A stretch of DNA of 46,616 nucleotides, taken from Candidatus Pullichristensenella stercorigallinarum (GTDB taxonomy: Bacteria; Bacillota; Clostridia; Christensenellales; Aristaeellaceae). The stretch spans positions 1 to 46,616 of the forward strand of contig DVFZ01000119.1 of the NCBI GenBank assembly GCA_018712945.1. Direction: 5' to 3'. Position numbers and translations under genes: made by a program. Of this stretch, positions 32,806 through 40,580 are shown in pieces; positions within the stretch are counted from its first letter, which is position 1; every line of letters starts with the position of its first letter. The notes under the pieces are model-generated. The model had not been told where the DNA came from and made no database searches. It saw only the letters and a list, made by a program, of their open reading frames with translations.

Positions 32806-32855
32806 GGTACCTTTGTATTATAGCATGCCGTCAATAAAATTATCAAGGTACCTTT
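32806..32855 (-). promoter_or_regulatory. MarR gene promoter with two candidate operators
   Basis: On the minus strand TTGATA (32841-32846), 18-bp spacer and TATAAT (32817-32822), with TGC before the -10. The 9-mer GGTACCTTT occurs on the plus strand at 32806-32814, near the expected transcription start, and at 32847-32855, abutting the -35. The two are 41 bp apart, about four helical turns. Confidence 0.65.
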
Positions 32856-32868
32856 TTATTTTATGCTA

Positions 32869-32930
32869 CAAAACAAGCGCCGCCCTTCACATTCCCCCGA
32901 AAAGTTTCGAAGGAACGCAACGGACGGCGC
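32869..32930 (-). terminator. Terminator of the rsmD-coaD-coiled-coil unit
   Basis: On the minus strand GCGCCGTCC pairs with GGGCGGCGC across a loop of about 36 bases that holds a smaller hairpin, followed by TTGTTTTG. Confidence 0.5.
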
Positions 32931-32953
32931 GACAATACAACCGGAAAAGGGCG

Positions 32954-33595
32954 TTATTCGCTTTCCGCGCCCAGCTCTGCGCGGCGGCGGCGGATGGTAT
33001 TCAAGGACTGGGAGAGCTCGCCTTCTACGGCGGAAAGCACCTTGTAGGCATCCTGGCTGGCCTTGATGCGCAGCTCGTTGGCCTCGACGCGGGCATCGTT
33101 TTTGATGATGCGCGCTTCCTCGCGGGCACGGCGCACGATCTCGCTCTCATCAAGCATGTGGTCGGCGCGTTCCTGCGCGTCGGCAATGATATCGTGGGCG
33201 CGGTTCTCCGCGTCCGCCAAGCGCTGGGCAACCTCTTCCTTGGCCTTTTCCAAGGCCGCGTTGGCGCGCATTTCCGCGCTGGTAACGCGGTTCATGGCCG
33301 TGGTTTCGGCGTTGCTCATGATGCGCGAGCGCTCATTGTACATTTTCATGCCGTACTGCACCGCGTCGGGGAGGTTTTTCTCCATATCGTCAATAATGCG
33401 CAGGCACTTATCGGCGTCAACGATCTTTTTATTCGTCAGCGGCACATTCGTGCCGGCGTTGATGGCGAGGCGAATGAGCTTGAGCAGCTCCAGGAAGAAC
33501 TTGAGATCGTCAACCTCATCGGTCTCCTGCTCCGCGTCTATTTCTTCGCGGGGATCCAGCTCATCCTCATAGAATCTTTCCTGATCGCGCTCCAT
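32954..33595 (-). CDS. Coiled-coil protein of unknown function, coaD-linked
   Basis: A 213-residue soluble protein. An acidic N-terminus (about 1-35) leads into a helix and then a long Ala/Glu/Arg-rich coiled coil (about 95-200) of the kind seen in DivIVA-like proteins and ATP-synthase b/E subunits. A-E-M-R-A-N-A-A-L-E-K-A-K-E-E-V-A-Q-R and A-E-N-R-A-H-D-I-I-A-D-A-Q-E-R-A-D mark the heptads. ATG 33595 has AAGGAG upstream and lies one base behind the coaD stop; a longer frame only rereads coaD. The rsmD-coaD-coiled-coil order is recurrent in Clostridia, but I know no proven function. It may organise envelope growth or another process through self-assembly. Confidence 0.72.
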   Translation of the reverse strand: MERDQERFYEDELDPREEIDAEQETDEVDDLKFFLELLKLIRLAINAGTNVPLTNKKIVDADKCLRIIDDMEKNLPDAVQYGMKMYNERSRIMSNAETTAMNRVTSAEMRANAALEKAKEEVAQRLADAENRAHDIIADAQERADHMLDESEIVRRAREEARIIKNDARVEANELRIKASQDAYKVLSAVEGELSQSLNTIRRRRAELGAESE

Positions 33596-33596
33596 C

Positions 33597-34094
33597 TTAC
33601 ACACTCCTTTTTGAATCCGGCGCTTTGGCGCACGCCGCGTAAATATCGTTTGCGATTTCCCCGGGTACCATGCCTTCAATCGGCGCGCCATGCCGCGCGC
33701 AATCGCGCACGATGGACGATGAAAGCAGGCTATAAGACGGCGAACAGGCAAGAAACACCGTATCCAAACCGCCGATTGAGCGGTTGGCGGTCGCCATCTG
33801 CATTTCCAGAGGCAGATCGCTCGCATCGCGGATGCCGCGCAGAATTACATCCGCGCCCTCGCGCCGGGCCAATTCCACGAGCATTCCCGAATCGGCAACC
33901 ACGCGCACATTTTGAAGGCCCTTTGTCACGCGCGAAAGCATTTCACGACGCTCTTCCAGAGAAAACAGATACGTTTTCTCCGATTGCGACAAGACGGCCA
34001 CCACCACTTCGTCAAACAGCGCCGACGCGCGGCGGATGATATCCAAATGGCCGAGCGTGGGCGGCGAAAAGCTGCCCGCGTAAATCACCCTCAT
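33597..34094 (-). CDS. coaD: Phosphopantetheine adenylyltransferase CoaD
   Basis: A 165-residue PPAT that transfers AMP to 4'-phosphopantetheine, the fourth step of coenzyme A synthesis. The nucleotidyltransferase T/H-x-G-H motif is T-L-G-H-L-D in A-G-S-F-S-P-P-T-L-G-H. The usual Asp of G-S-F-D-P is Ser here. The lysine of E-K-T-Y-L-F-S-L-E-E-R, the I-L-R-G-I-R-D segment and S-L-L-S-S-S-I-V-R near the C-terminus are preserved. Length is normal. It overlaps rsmD by four bases and is one base from the next gene, so the three form a tightly coupled unit. Confidence 0.94.
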   Translation of the reverse strand: MRVIYAGSFSPPTLGHLDIIRRASALFDEVVVAVLSQSEKTYLFSLEERREMLSRVTKGLQNVRVVADSGMLVELARREGADVILRGIRDASDLPLEMQMATANRSIGGLDTVFLACSPSYSLLSSSIVRDCARHGAPIEGMVPGEIANDIYAACAKAPDSKRSV

Positions 34095-34648
34095 GTCCGT
34101 TCCCCTTTGATAAACTCCACGCGGGTCTCGCCGTAAAGCCGCCCATCCCGGACGGCAAATCCCTCCGGCAAAGACACCAGACGCGCCTCGGCGCGCTCCA
34201 GAACCACCGTCGCCTGCGGCGAAAGCAGCCCCCGCGCGCGCAACCGGGCCAGAGCGTCGCCATACGCCGCCTCCAGGCGGTAAGGCGGATCGAGGAACAC
34301 CAAATCGTATTCCCCCTGCATGCGCTCAATAGCCTTGCGGTAATCCGCGCGGATAATTTCGGCGCGCTCCAGCCCTTCCGGGCCGAGCACAGCCTCGGCA
34401 TTGCGGCGAATGCAGGCAATGGCTTTCGTGCTGACATCTACGATGGTTGCGCGCTCCGCGCCCCGGCTCAATGCCTCCAACGCCAGCGCGCCTGTACCCC
34501 CAAACAGATCCAACACTCGTGCGTCGTACACGCACGCCCCCAAAATGCCAAAGACCGACTCCCGAATCCTGTCCGCCGTCGGGCGCGTTTCTTCGCCCCC
34601 CGGCGCGTACAGCCTTCGGCCTCGTGCCTCTCCTGCTATTATGCGCAT
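34091..34648 (-). CDS. rsmD: 16S rRNA (guanine966-N2)-methyltransferase RsmD
   Basis: A 185-residue SAM-dependent methyltransferase that modifies G966 of 16S rRNA. It starts M-R-I-I-A-G-E-A-R-G-R-R-L, continues T-R-P-T-A-D-R-I-R-E-S-V-F with the SAM loop D-L-F-G-G-T-G-A-L-A-L-E-A-L-S-R-G, and has the catalytic L-V-F-L-D-P-P-Y. ATG 34648 is chosen because the family begins exactly here. An upstream in-frame ATG (34852) would include the promoter region and part of alr's terminator. The stop overlaps coaD. The promoter TTGGCA/TATAAT lies about 25 bases upstream. Confidence 0.94.
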   Translation of the reverse strand: MRIIAGEARGRRLYAPGGEETRPTADRIRESVFGILGACVYDARVLDLFGGTGALALEALSRGAERATIVDVSTKAIACIRRNAEAVLGPEGLERAEIIRADYRKAIERMQGEYDLVFLDPPYRLEAAYGDALARLRARGLLSPQATVVLERAEARLVSLPEGFAVRDGRLYGETRVEFIKGERT

Positions 34649-34673
34649 AGCCTCACCCACGCTATTTGTCGTA

Positions 34674-34703
34674 ATTATATCATATTTGTGCAACATTTGC
34701 CAA
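34674..34703 (-). promoter_or_regulatory. Promoter of rsmD-coaD unit
   Basis: On the minus strand TTGGCA (34698-34703), 18-bp spacer, TATAAT (34674-34679). Confidence 0.65.
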
Positions 34704-34746
34704 GTGTTTTTTCGAAATAAAATCGAAATTTCTTCGCAAAGAGCGC

Positions 34747-34776
34747 AAAAAGGGCGCTTCCCTGGGGAAATCGCCC
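34747..34776 (-). terminator. Terminator of the paaK-ACT-alr unit
   Basis: On the minus strand GGGCGATTTCCC (34776-34765) pairs with GGGAAGCGCCC (34762-34752) with a small internal mismatch and is followed by TTTTT. Confidence 0.7.
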
Positions 34777-34839
34777 TGTCATTTTGGCGTTTGCAGCCCT
34801 GTTTTTGTTCCCGGCAGACAAAGAATCGGGAGAAATGCG

Positions 34840-35934
34840 CTATCCCTCCCAAGCCCGGCGCACGCGCGGAGAAAAGCCGAGCATAATTTCATAGGGAATG
34901 GTATCGCATTTGGCGGCCAGTTCGGCGGCGTCAATCCTTTCCGTACCCTGGCTGCCCAGCAGGACAATCTCGCTGTCCATGTCCACGCCGGGCACGCCGG
35001 TCACATCGGCCATGAGCATATCCATGCACACGCGGCCGATGATGGGCGCGCGCTTTCCGCCAACCAGCAGGTCGGCGCGGTTGCCGAGGATGCGCGGATA
35101 GCCGTCGCCATAGCCAATGGGCACGGTCATCACCCGTGTGCGCCGCTGCGCGGTAAAGGTGCGGCCATAACTGACCGTCTCCCCCGCCTCAATCCAATGC
35201 AGGCGCACCGGCCTGGCCGTGAGGCGTTGGGCCATTTCCAGCCCGGGGACCTCCGGCATGCAATACCCGTACAGGCCGATGCCGGGGCGCACCGCGTCGT
35301 GGCGCATGCCCTCGTAGCGTATGCCCGTGGTGGCGGCGTCGTGGACAAGCGGCGTGAAACCCGCCGCGCGCACACGCGCGACGGCGTGGGCAAAGGCGGC
35401 ATCCTGCGCGCGCGTGAAATCCGCCTCAGTATCGGCGGCGGCAAAGTGCGTAAACATGCCTTCCATGCGCACATGCGGGCAATCCTTCCAGCGCGAAAGC
35501 AGCGCGTCCAGCTCGCCATCGCCGCGCGTTCCCAGGCGGGCCATGCCGGTATCCACCTTCAGGTGGGCAAGCGCGGGAAGGTTTTCCGCACACGCCGCGC
35601 GTTCCAGGCGCTCCAGGGCGTCCACGGCAAACACGGCCGGGGAGACACCGGCGCGCACCGCTTCGCGCTCATCGCCCGCGCACAGGCCGCCCAGCACGAG
35701 GATGGGGCGCGTTACGCCCGCCTCGCGCAGCGCCAGCGCTTCTTCAAGGATGGCAACGGCAAACATATCCGCGCCCGCGCTTTCCAAGCGGCGGGCGACG
35801 CGCGTGGCGCCGTGGCCATAGGCGTCGGCCTTGACCACGGCGATGAGCTTTACGTCCGGCGCGAGCGCGGCGCGGATTTTCCGGTAATTCCCTTCGATGG
35901 CGCGAAGGGAAACCGTCAGGCAGGTGCTTCTCAC
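34840..35934 (-). CDS. alr: Alanine racemase Alr
   Basis: A 364-residue fold-III PLP enzyme that supplies D-alanine for peptidoglycan. The PLP lysine is Lys35 in A-V-V-K-A-D-A-Y-G-H-G. The second catalytic base is the Tyr in E-T-V-S-Y-G-R-T-F. H-L-K-V-D-T-G-M-A-R-L-G and I-G-R-V-C-M-D-M are family signatures, and length is usual. The start overlaps the ACT-protein stop by four bases (ATGA), so alr is the last gene of a coupled paaK-ACT-alr group. Pairing with paaK is not a known functional link and may reflect only shared transcription. Confidence 0.95.
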   Translation of the reverse strand: MRSTCLTVSLRAIEGNYRKIRAALAPDVKLIAVVKADAYGHGATRVARRLESAGADMFAVAILEEALALREAGVTRPILVLGGLCAGDEREAVRAGVSPAVFAVDALERLERAACAENLPALAHLKVDTGMARLGTRGDGELDALLSRWKDCPHVRMEGMFTHFAAADTEADFTRAQDAAFAHAVARVRAAGFTPLVHDAATTGIRYEGMRHDAVRPGIGLYGYCMPEVPGLEMAQRLTARPVRLHWIEAGETVSYGRTFTAQRRTRVMTVPIGYGDGYPRILGNRADLLVGGKRAPIIGRVCMDMLMADVTGVPGVDMDSEIVLLGSQGTERIDAAELAAKCDTIPYEIMLGFSPRVRRAWEG

Positions 35935-36368
35935 AAAGCGTCCACCTCGTCCTGCGAAAGCACGCGCACGCCCGCGTTTTTGAATACCTCCAAAGCGCGC
36001 TCCGGCTCGGAAAGGCGGAGGATGATCAGGGCGTGATCCTGCCGCCCGCGCACGAAGGAATAGGTGTATTCGATAAACAGGTCGTTGTCATCCAGCAGCG
36101 CCAGCACCTCGGCCAGCCCCATCGGGCGGTCGGGCACAGCCACGCAGATGACGTTGTTGACGCGGGTGGAGTAGTCCGCCCCCTTGAGCAGCTCCAGCGC
36201 CCGGTCGCACTCGCCGCCGCGCACCACACAGCGCACGATGCCAAAGTTCTTCGTATCCGCAATGGACACGGCCAGCAGGTCGATGTTGTTTTTGCCCAGC
36301 AGTTCCGTGAGCATGCGGAAACTGCCGCGCTTGTTCTCAAGAAAGACGGAGATCTGCTTAATGAACAT
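35931..36368 (-). CDS. Tandem ACT-domain protein
   Basis: A 145-residue protein made of two ACT folds (about 1-70 and 72-140) with no enzyme domain. The first begins I-K-Q-I-S-V-F-L-E-N-K-R-G-S-F-R-M-L-T-E-L-L, the typical beta-alpha-beta amino-acid-binding pattern. The second has P-x-G-L-A-E-V-L-A-L-L-D-D-N. Stand-alone ACT proteins of this type are commonly encoded beside phenylacetate-CoA ligase (paaK) and indolepyruvate oxidoreductase genes in anaerobes; paaK is the neighbour here. It may bind an aromatic amino acid and tune the ligase. Starts 17 bases behind the paaK stop and overlaps alr. Confidence 0.87.
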   Translation of the reverse strand: MFIKQISVFLENKRGSFRMLTELLGKNNIDLLAVSIADTKNFGIVRCVVRGGECDRALELLKGADYSTRVNNVICVAVPDRPMGLAEVLALLDDNDLFIEYTYSFVRGRQDHALIILRLSEPERALEVFKNAGVRVLSQDEVDAL

Positions 36369-36385
36369 CGTAGTCCCCCTTTTTG

Positions 36386-37681
36386 TTACAGCTTGCGCTT
36401 GTCGATGACGCGCTTGGCCTTGCCTTCGGAACGCGGGATGGACTTGGGCGCGACGAGCTTGACCTGGGCGGAAATGCCCACCACGGACTTGATACGCTCG
36501 TGGATGCCGCGCGCCAGCTCTTCAATGTGGGATACCGTATCGGAAACCATATCCTCGGTCATTTCCACCTGTACCTCGAGCGTATCGGCGGAATTGACGC
36601 GGTCCACCACCAGCAGGTAATGGGGCGCCACGCCCTCCAGGCCGACCAGCACGCTCTCAATCTGGGTGGGGAATACGTTCACGCCGCGCACGATAATCAT
36701 ATCGTCTGTGCGGCCGGTGATCCTGCCCATGCGCACGAGCGTGCGGCCGCAGGCGCAGGGCGTATCATCCAGCGTACAGATGTCGTGCGTGCGGTAGCGC
36801 AGCATCGGCATGCCTTCCTTGGTGATGGTGGTAAACACCAGCTCGCCCGGCGTGCCGTAAGGCAGGGGCTGTTCGGTGGCGGGGTCGATAATCTCGGGGA
36901 TGACGTGATCCTCATTGATGTGCATGCCGTGCTTTTCCAGGCACTCGAAAGCCACGCCCGGGCCGCAAATTTCGGTCAGGCCGTAGATATCCAGCGCGTC
37001 GATGCCAAGCAGTTCCTCAATGCGCTGACGCATTTCCTCCGTCCACGGCTCGGCGCCGAAGCAGCCGGCCCTGAGCTTGAGTTCAGACAGGGGGATGCCC
37101 GCATCGCGGATGGACTCGCCCAGATACAGCGCATAGGAAGGCGTGCAGCACAGCATGGTGACGCCCAGTTCCTTAATCATCATAATCTGACGCTGGGTGT
37201 TGCCGCTGGACATGGGAACGACCGTTGCGCCCAGCCGTCCCGCGCCCTGATGCGCGCCAAGGCCGCCGGTGAACAGGCCGTAACCATATGCAACCTGCAC
37301 GATATCGTCCGCGCCGCCGCCAGCGGCGGAGATGGTGCGCGCCATCAATTCCGTCCATACCTCCACATCGTGCTGGGTATAGCCGGATACGATGGGGCGG
37401 CCCGTGGTGCCGCTGGAGCCCTGGATGCGCACAATGTCGTGCAGAGGCGTGGCCAGCAGCCCATAGGGGAACTGATCGCGCAAATCCGTTTTTTCCATAA
37501 ACGGCAGGTATTTCAAGTCTTCAACGCCGTGAATGTCCTCGGGACGGATACCCTTGGCGTCCATGCGCGCGCGGTAGACCGGCACATTGTCGTATTCGTG
37601 CTTGACCGTCCAACGGAGCCTTTCCGACTGGAGCGCGCGGCGTTCATCGCGGCTCATGGCCTCCATTTTCGGGTTGAACAT
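36386..37681 (-). CDS. paaK: Phenylacetate-CoA ligase PaaK-type
   Basis: A 431-residue AMP-forming acyl-CoA ligase. In anaerobes these activate phenylacetate or related aryl acids from amino-acid fermentation. The ATP motif is Q-G-S-S-G-T-T-G-R-P (about 85-95), followed by the adenylation segment D-I-Y-G-L-T-E-I-C-G-P-G and the hinge R-T-D-D-M-I-I-V-R-G-V-N-V-F-P-T-Q-I-E. P-R-S-E-G-K-A-K-R-V close to the end has the C-terminal catalytic Lys region. ATG 37681 has CAAGGAAC upstream; an ATG 11 codons earlier lacks a site. A TATAAT (37739-37744) is a likely -10. The indolepyruvate oxidoreductase genes that often accompany it are not in the window. Confidence 0.91.
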   Translation of the reverse strand: MFNPKMEAMSRDERRALQSERLRWTVKHEYDNVPVYRARMDAKGIRPEDIHGVEDLKYLPFMEKTDLRDQFPYGLLATPLHDIVRIQGSSGTTGRPIVSGYTQHDVEVWTELMARTISAAGGGADDIVQVAYGYGLFTGGLGAHQGAGRLGATVVPMSSGNTQRQIMMIKELGVTMLCCTPSYALYLGESIRDAGIPLSELKLRAGCFGAEPWTEEMRQRIEELLGIDALDIYGLTEICGPGVAFECLEKHGMHINEDHVIPEIIDPATEQPLPYGTPGELVFTTITKEGMPMLRYRTHDICTLDDTPCACGRTLVRMGRITGRTDDMIIVRGVNVFPTQIESVLVGLEGVAPHYLLVVDRVNSADTLEVQVEMTEDMVSDTVSHIEELARGIHERIKSVVGISAQVKLVAPKSIPRSEGKAKRVIDKRKL

Positions 37682-37854
37682 ATTGTGTTCCTTGGTTGCG
37701 GACAAGCGCAACACCCCCTGCGTTCAAAATCTGGTGTCATTATACTACCGCAACGTTAATTTTACAGGCATTCTGGCACAGTTCTTACGGCCTCCACGCG
37801 CGCTGATTCCCCAAAAAGCAACCGCGGCGGCAAAATACCGTCGCGGAATCATCC

Positions 37855-38547
37855 TTACTCCAGCGGCAGGGACAAGAGGCGAAAGCCCAGCCCATCGCAG
37901 GAGGCCTGATAATAAGTCACACCGCCCTTGACGCCACGGAAGGCGCCCGCAAGCGCCGCGCCGTGCAGATGGCCGTAGACGCAAATCTTTGCGCCATAGG
38001 CTTCCAACAGGTCGGAAACGCCCGCGCATGCTTCAGAAAGCGGCGGGTAATGCGCCATGACCACCAAATCGGCATCCGCCGAACGGGCGCGCGCATGCTT
38101 AAGCGACATTTCCAGCCGCAAACGCTCCCGCTCATAGATACGCTTATCATCCTCATCCTGCGCGGAAACGGGCAGCGTCCAGCCGCGTGAACCGGCATAG
38201 AGCACGCCGTCTATTTCCAAGGAGTCGTTTTGCAGGGCATACATACCCTCCGGCAAGGCGCGGCGCACGCGGCCAATGGCGCTCCACCAGTAATCGTGGT
38301 TGCCGCGCAAAATGATCTTGCGCCCGGGCAGCGCGCCCACGCGGGCGATGTCCTCCATCGCATCTTCCAGACGCATGGCCCAGGTCAGATCGCCGGGCAG
38401 GAGCACCACGTCTTCGTCATGCACGCGCTCCAGCCAGTCTGCGCGAATGCGCTCGAAGTGGTTTTCCCAGTGCGCGCCGAATACGTCCATCGGCTTTTCC
38501 CGCGCCGGCAGGTGCAAATCGGAAATCGCAAACAGCGCCAAGGTCAA
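37855..38547 (-). CDS. Metallophosphoesterase
   Basis: A 230-residue calcineurin-like phosphoesterase with a two-metal site. The metal motifs occur in order: S-D-L-H-L (about 9-13), L-P-G-D-L-T-W-A (about 51-57), L-R-G-N-H-D-Y-W-W (about 82-90), A-H-Y-P-P and Y-G-H-L-H-G-A-A. The YW after GNHD is usual in a Clostridia/Bacillota subgroup that has no assigned substrate. No signal peptide is present. It overlaps the zinc-ribbon gene upstream by four bases (ATGA), so the two proteins are made together, which hints at a joint role. Confidence 0.87.
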   Translation of the reverse strand: MTLALFAISDLHLPAREKPMDVFGAHWENHFERIRADWLERVHDEDVVLLPGDLTWAMRLEDAMEDIARVGALPGRKIILRGNHDYWWSAIGRVRRALPEGMYALQNDSLEIDGVLYAGSRGWTLPVSAQDEDDKRIYERERLRLEMSLKHARARSADADLVVMAHYPPLSEACAGVSDLLEAYGAKICVYGHLHGAALAGAFRGVKGGVTYYQASCDGLGFRLLSLPLE

Positions 38548-38933
38548 TCCTCGCCGTCTTCGTCCAGATCGTCCTTGTCCTCGTCGTCGAGATCTTCCTC
38601 GAAGCTCTCGTCGCCAAAGTCTTCGTCGGGCAAATCGTCGCCCAGGTCGATCTCGTTCATGGAGCTGACCGCGTCCATGGCGTCCAATTCCATAGAAGAA
38701 GAATCGCTCACGCCGTCCTCAGACGTATCGGAATTGCGGCGGGCGAATTCCTTCAGGCAATAGGCGCACAGCTCCTGTCCAGGCACCACGGGGTTTTCAC
38801 CGCATTCCGAGCAAAGCTCAATCACGTCGTACTGTTCAGATTCGCCATGCAGCTCCTTGCGGCACACGGAGCACATCTTCTCGCCCTCGTTCATGTAATT
38901 CAATTCACAACGCGGGCATTTCACCAACGTCAT
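38544..38933 (-). CDS. Double zinc-ribbon protein with long acidic tail
   Basis: A 129-residue protein of unknown function. Four CxxC knuckles at residues 6/9, 21/24, 41/44 and 56/59 should bind two zinc ions. The rest (about 68-129) is a disordered tail that becomes almost pure Asp/Glu after residue 95, like the acidic tails of RNA-polymerase delta or nucleic-acid mimics. GGGAGGCG lies before the ATG. Four-base overlap with the phosphoesterase gene shows translational coupling. The pairing of a zinc ribbon with a strongly negative tail suggests binding to a nucleic-acid-related protein, but that is speculation. Confidence 0.75.
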   Translation of the reverse strand: MTLVKCPRCELNYMNEGEKMCSVCRKELHGESEQYDVIELCSECGENPVVPGQELCAYCLKEFARRNSDTSEDGVSDSSSMELDAMDAVSSMNEIDLGDDLPDEDFGDESFEEDLDDEDKDDLDEDGED

Positions 38934-39085
38934 ATCTTCGCCTCCCAGTAAGACTTATGCCGCGCAAACCCCAGGATGCCTCCAATGGGCATGACGGCGT
39001 ATCACCGCAAAATATGCAAGTACTATCATACACATTTCCAGCGTTATGAAAACCCGTTCGCGCCACAAATACCGTAAAATCTTTG

Positions 39086-39658
39086 TTATATTTTTTGTTC
39101 AGCCAGCCAAAGCGCCAGACGGGCAAGGTCGGCGGCGTATACATTGCGCAAAGATGGGTTATAAAGCATCGAAGCGGGATGGTACATGGGATACAGCGTT
39201 CGGCCCCCGGCGCTGAGAAAACCGCCGTGTATATCGCCAATGGACAGGCGTTCGCCGGTAACGGCGCGCAAGGGAACGTTGCCCAGCGTAACCACGCATT
39301 CGGGGGCAACCAGGGCGATCTCCCGCAAAAGCCACGGCGCAAAGATGCGCACCTCCTCCTGCGTAGGCGGGCGGTTGACCGTCCTTCCCGCCTGGGAGAT
39401 GCGCACCGGGCGGAACTTGACGGCGTTGGTTACGTACAATTCGTCCCGTTTCAGGCCCGCACCCTGCAAGAAGGCGTCCAGGTTTTTTCCGGCGCGGCCT
39501 ACAAATGGGCGTCCCTCCAAAGCCTCGCGCTCGCCAGGGGCTTCGCCGACGAGCATTACGCGCGCGTGAAGCGGACCCTCGCCAAAGACGAGTACCTTGC
39601 GCTCGCTCTCGTAGACCTCGCGCACAAAGCTTTCCAGTTCCCTGCGGAATTTATCCAT
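39086..39658 (-). CDS. Uracil-DNA glycosylase family 4-like, without Fe-S ligands
   Basis: A 190-residue protein of the family 4/5 glycosylase fold. It keeps the active-site loop G-E-A-P-G-E-R-E-A-L-E-G-R-P-F-V-G-R-A-G and the second motif M-Y-H-P-A-S-M-L. The four cysteines that hold the 4Fe-4S cluster in the neighbouring paralogue are all missing: the N-terminal CxxC is replaced by an unrelated helix, V-K-C is V-K-F, and the last Cys position is not Cys. ATG 39658 overlaps the end of the first glycosylase gene by eight bases. It may be a cluster-free glycosylase with a different target, or a non-catalytic partner. Confidence 0.8.
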   Translation of the reverse strand: MDKFRRELESFVREVYESERKVLVFGEGPLHARVMLVGEAPGEREALEGRPFVGRAGKNLDAFLQGAGLKRDELYVTNAVKFRPVRISQAGRTVNRPPTQEEVRIFAPWLLREIALVAPECVVTLGNVPLRAVTGERLSIGDIHGGFLSAGGRTLYPMYHPASMLYNPSLRNVYAADLARLALWLAEQKI

Positions 39659-40214
39659 GCTGCACCTCGCGCAACTTATCACGCAGTTTTTGAAAATCCT
39701 CCCACGCCTCGCGTTTGCGGGCGGGGTCGCGCAGAAGCGCCGCCGGGTGGAAGGTGGGCATCATCCACACGCCCTTGCGCTCGAACCAGCGCCCATGGTC
39801 GCGGGTGATGGAAACCGGCTCCCGCAGCGTATACTGGCAGGCCACGCGGCCCAGCAACGCGATGACCTTTGGCCGCACCAGCGCTACCTGCGCGCGCAGA
39901 TAGGGCAGGCAGGCCTCGGCCTCGACCGGGTCGGGGTTGCGGTTTCCCGGCGGGCGGCACTTGACCACATTGCAGATATACACCTCCGCACGCTCCAGGC
40001 CGATGGCATGGATCATGCGCGTAAGCAGCTCGCCCGAGCGGCCCACGAACGGCCTGCCCAGCCGGTCTTCCTCCGCGCCCGGGCCTTCGCCAATGAACAT
40101 CAAATCCGCGGCGGGATCCCCTTCGCCCGGCACGGTATTCAGTCTGCCCCGGCAGAGGCCGCATTTTTCACAATCGCGCACCTCCGCCAGCAGGGAACTC
40201 CAGGAAACGCGCAC
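39651..40214 (-). CDS. Uracil-DNA glycosylase, family 4 (Fe-S type)
   Basis: A 187-residue family 4 enzyme that removes uracil from DNA. Active-site motif 1 is [20 protein letters not shown] and motif 2 is T-F-H-P-A-A-L-L. Four cysteines suit a 4Fe-4S cluster: Cys15 and Cys18 in C-E-K-C, the Cys in [11 protein letters not shown], and the Cys in A-E-A-C-L-P-Y. It precedes the paralogue that lacks these ligands and overlaps its start, so both are made from one message. RecD2, MutT and Ogt elsewhere in the window add to the repair content. Confidence 0.92.
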   Translation of the reverse strand: MRVSWSSLLAEVRDCEKCGLCRGRLNTVPGEGDPAADLMFIGEGPGAEEDRLGRPFVGRSGELLTRMIHAIGLERAEVYICNVVKCRPPGNRNPDPVEAEACLPYLRAQVALVRPKVIALLGRVACQYTLREPVSITRDHGRWFERKGVWMMPTFHPAALLRDPARKREAWEDFQKLRDKLREVQHG

Positions 40215-40236
40215 GCGCTTTCCCCCTCCTCAAAAT

Positions 40237-40262
40237 AAAAAAGCCCCGGCTACTGCTGGGGC
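40237..40262 (-). terminator. Terminator of the small membrane-protein gene
   Basis: On the minus strand GCCCC and GGGGC with an inner GC/GC pair form a hairpin followed by TTTTTTATTTT. The stop codon (TAG, 40252-40250) lies inside the stem, so termination overlaps the end of the coding region. Confidence 0.75.
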
Positions 40263-40492
40263 GCCTGTGTTTCCTCCGGCATAATCAGCGCTGAGGTAAT
40301 GGAATACTCAATGGAAGCAAAAGTGGTTTGGGCGTCGTTGCGAATCCACGTGACCAGCGAAGCCAAAAGCGCTACGCACGCGAAAATCAGCAGCATGCTG
40401 CCAATGGTCGCCAAAAAATCAAACATGCCCGCAAACACGCGCAGCCGCAGCTTTCGGCCTTCTTCTTCTTTCTTGGTTACAAATCTTGGCAT
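40250..40492 (-). CDS. Small membrane protein of unknown function
   Basis: An 80-residue protein I do not recognise. The N-terminus is charged ([12 protein letters not shown]). One hydrophobic helix (about 25-47) follows, then a short polar tail ending in P-E-E-T-Q-A-P-Q-Q. The start is ATG 40492, eight bases from GGGAGG. The ATG at 40498 is only two bases from that site. It has its own promoter (TTGCAT/TATACT) and its own terminator, so it is a single-gene unit between trmL and the glycosylase genes. Positive-inside rules predict a cytosolic N-terminus. Confidence 0.65.
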   Translation of the reverse strand: MPRFVTKKEEEGRKLRLRVFAGMFDFLATIGSMLLIFACVALLASLVTWIRNDAQTTFASIEYSITSALIMPEETQAPQQ

Positions 40493-40516
40493 GGACATAT
40501 CCTCCCGGTGCGCACA

Positions 40517-40545
40517 GTATAGCATGGCCGCGGCGAAAATGCAAG
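40517..40545 (-). promoter_or_regulatory. Promoter of the small membrane-protein gene
   Basis: On the minus strand TTGCAT (40540-40545), 17-bp spacer, TATACT (40517-40522), with TGC before the -10. Confidence 0.65.
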
Positions 40546-40580
40546 CGCCGCCGCGCAACGGAATTGTGGCAAAATCACGC

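Noticed and set aside
32792-34039. Plus-strand frame of 415 codons opposite the coiled-coil and coaD genes
   Set aside because: A shadow; the minus-strand genes have clean starts and family motifs.
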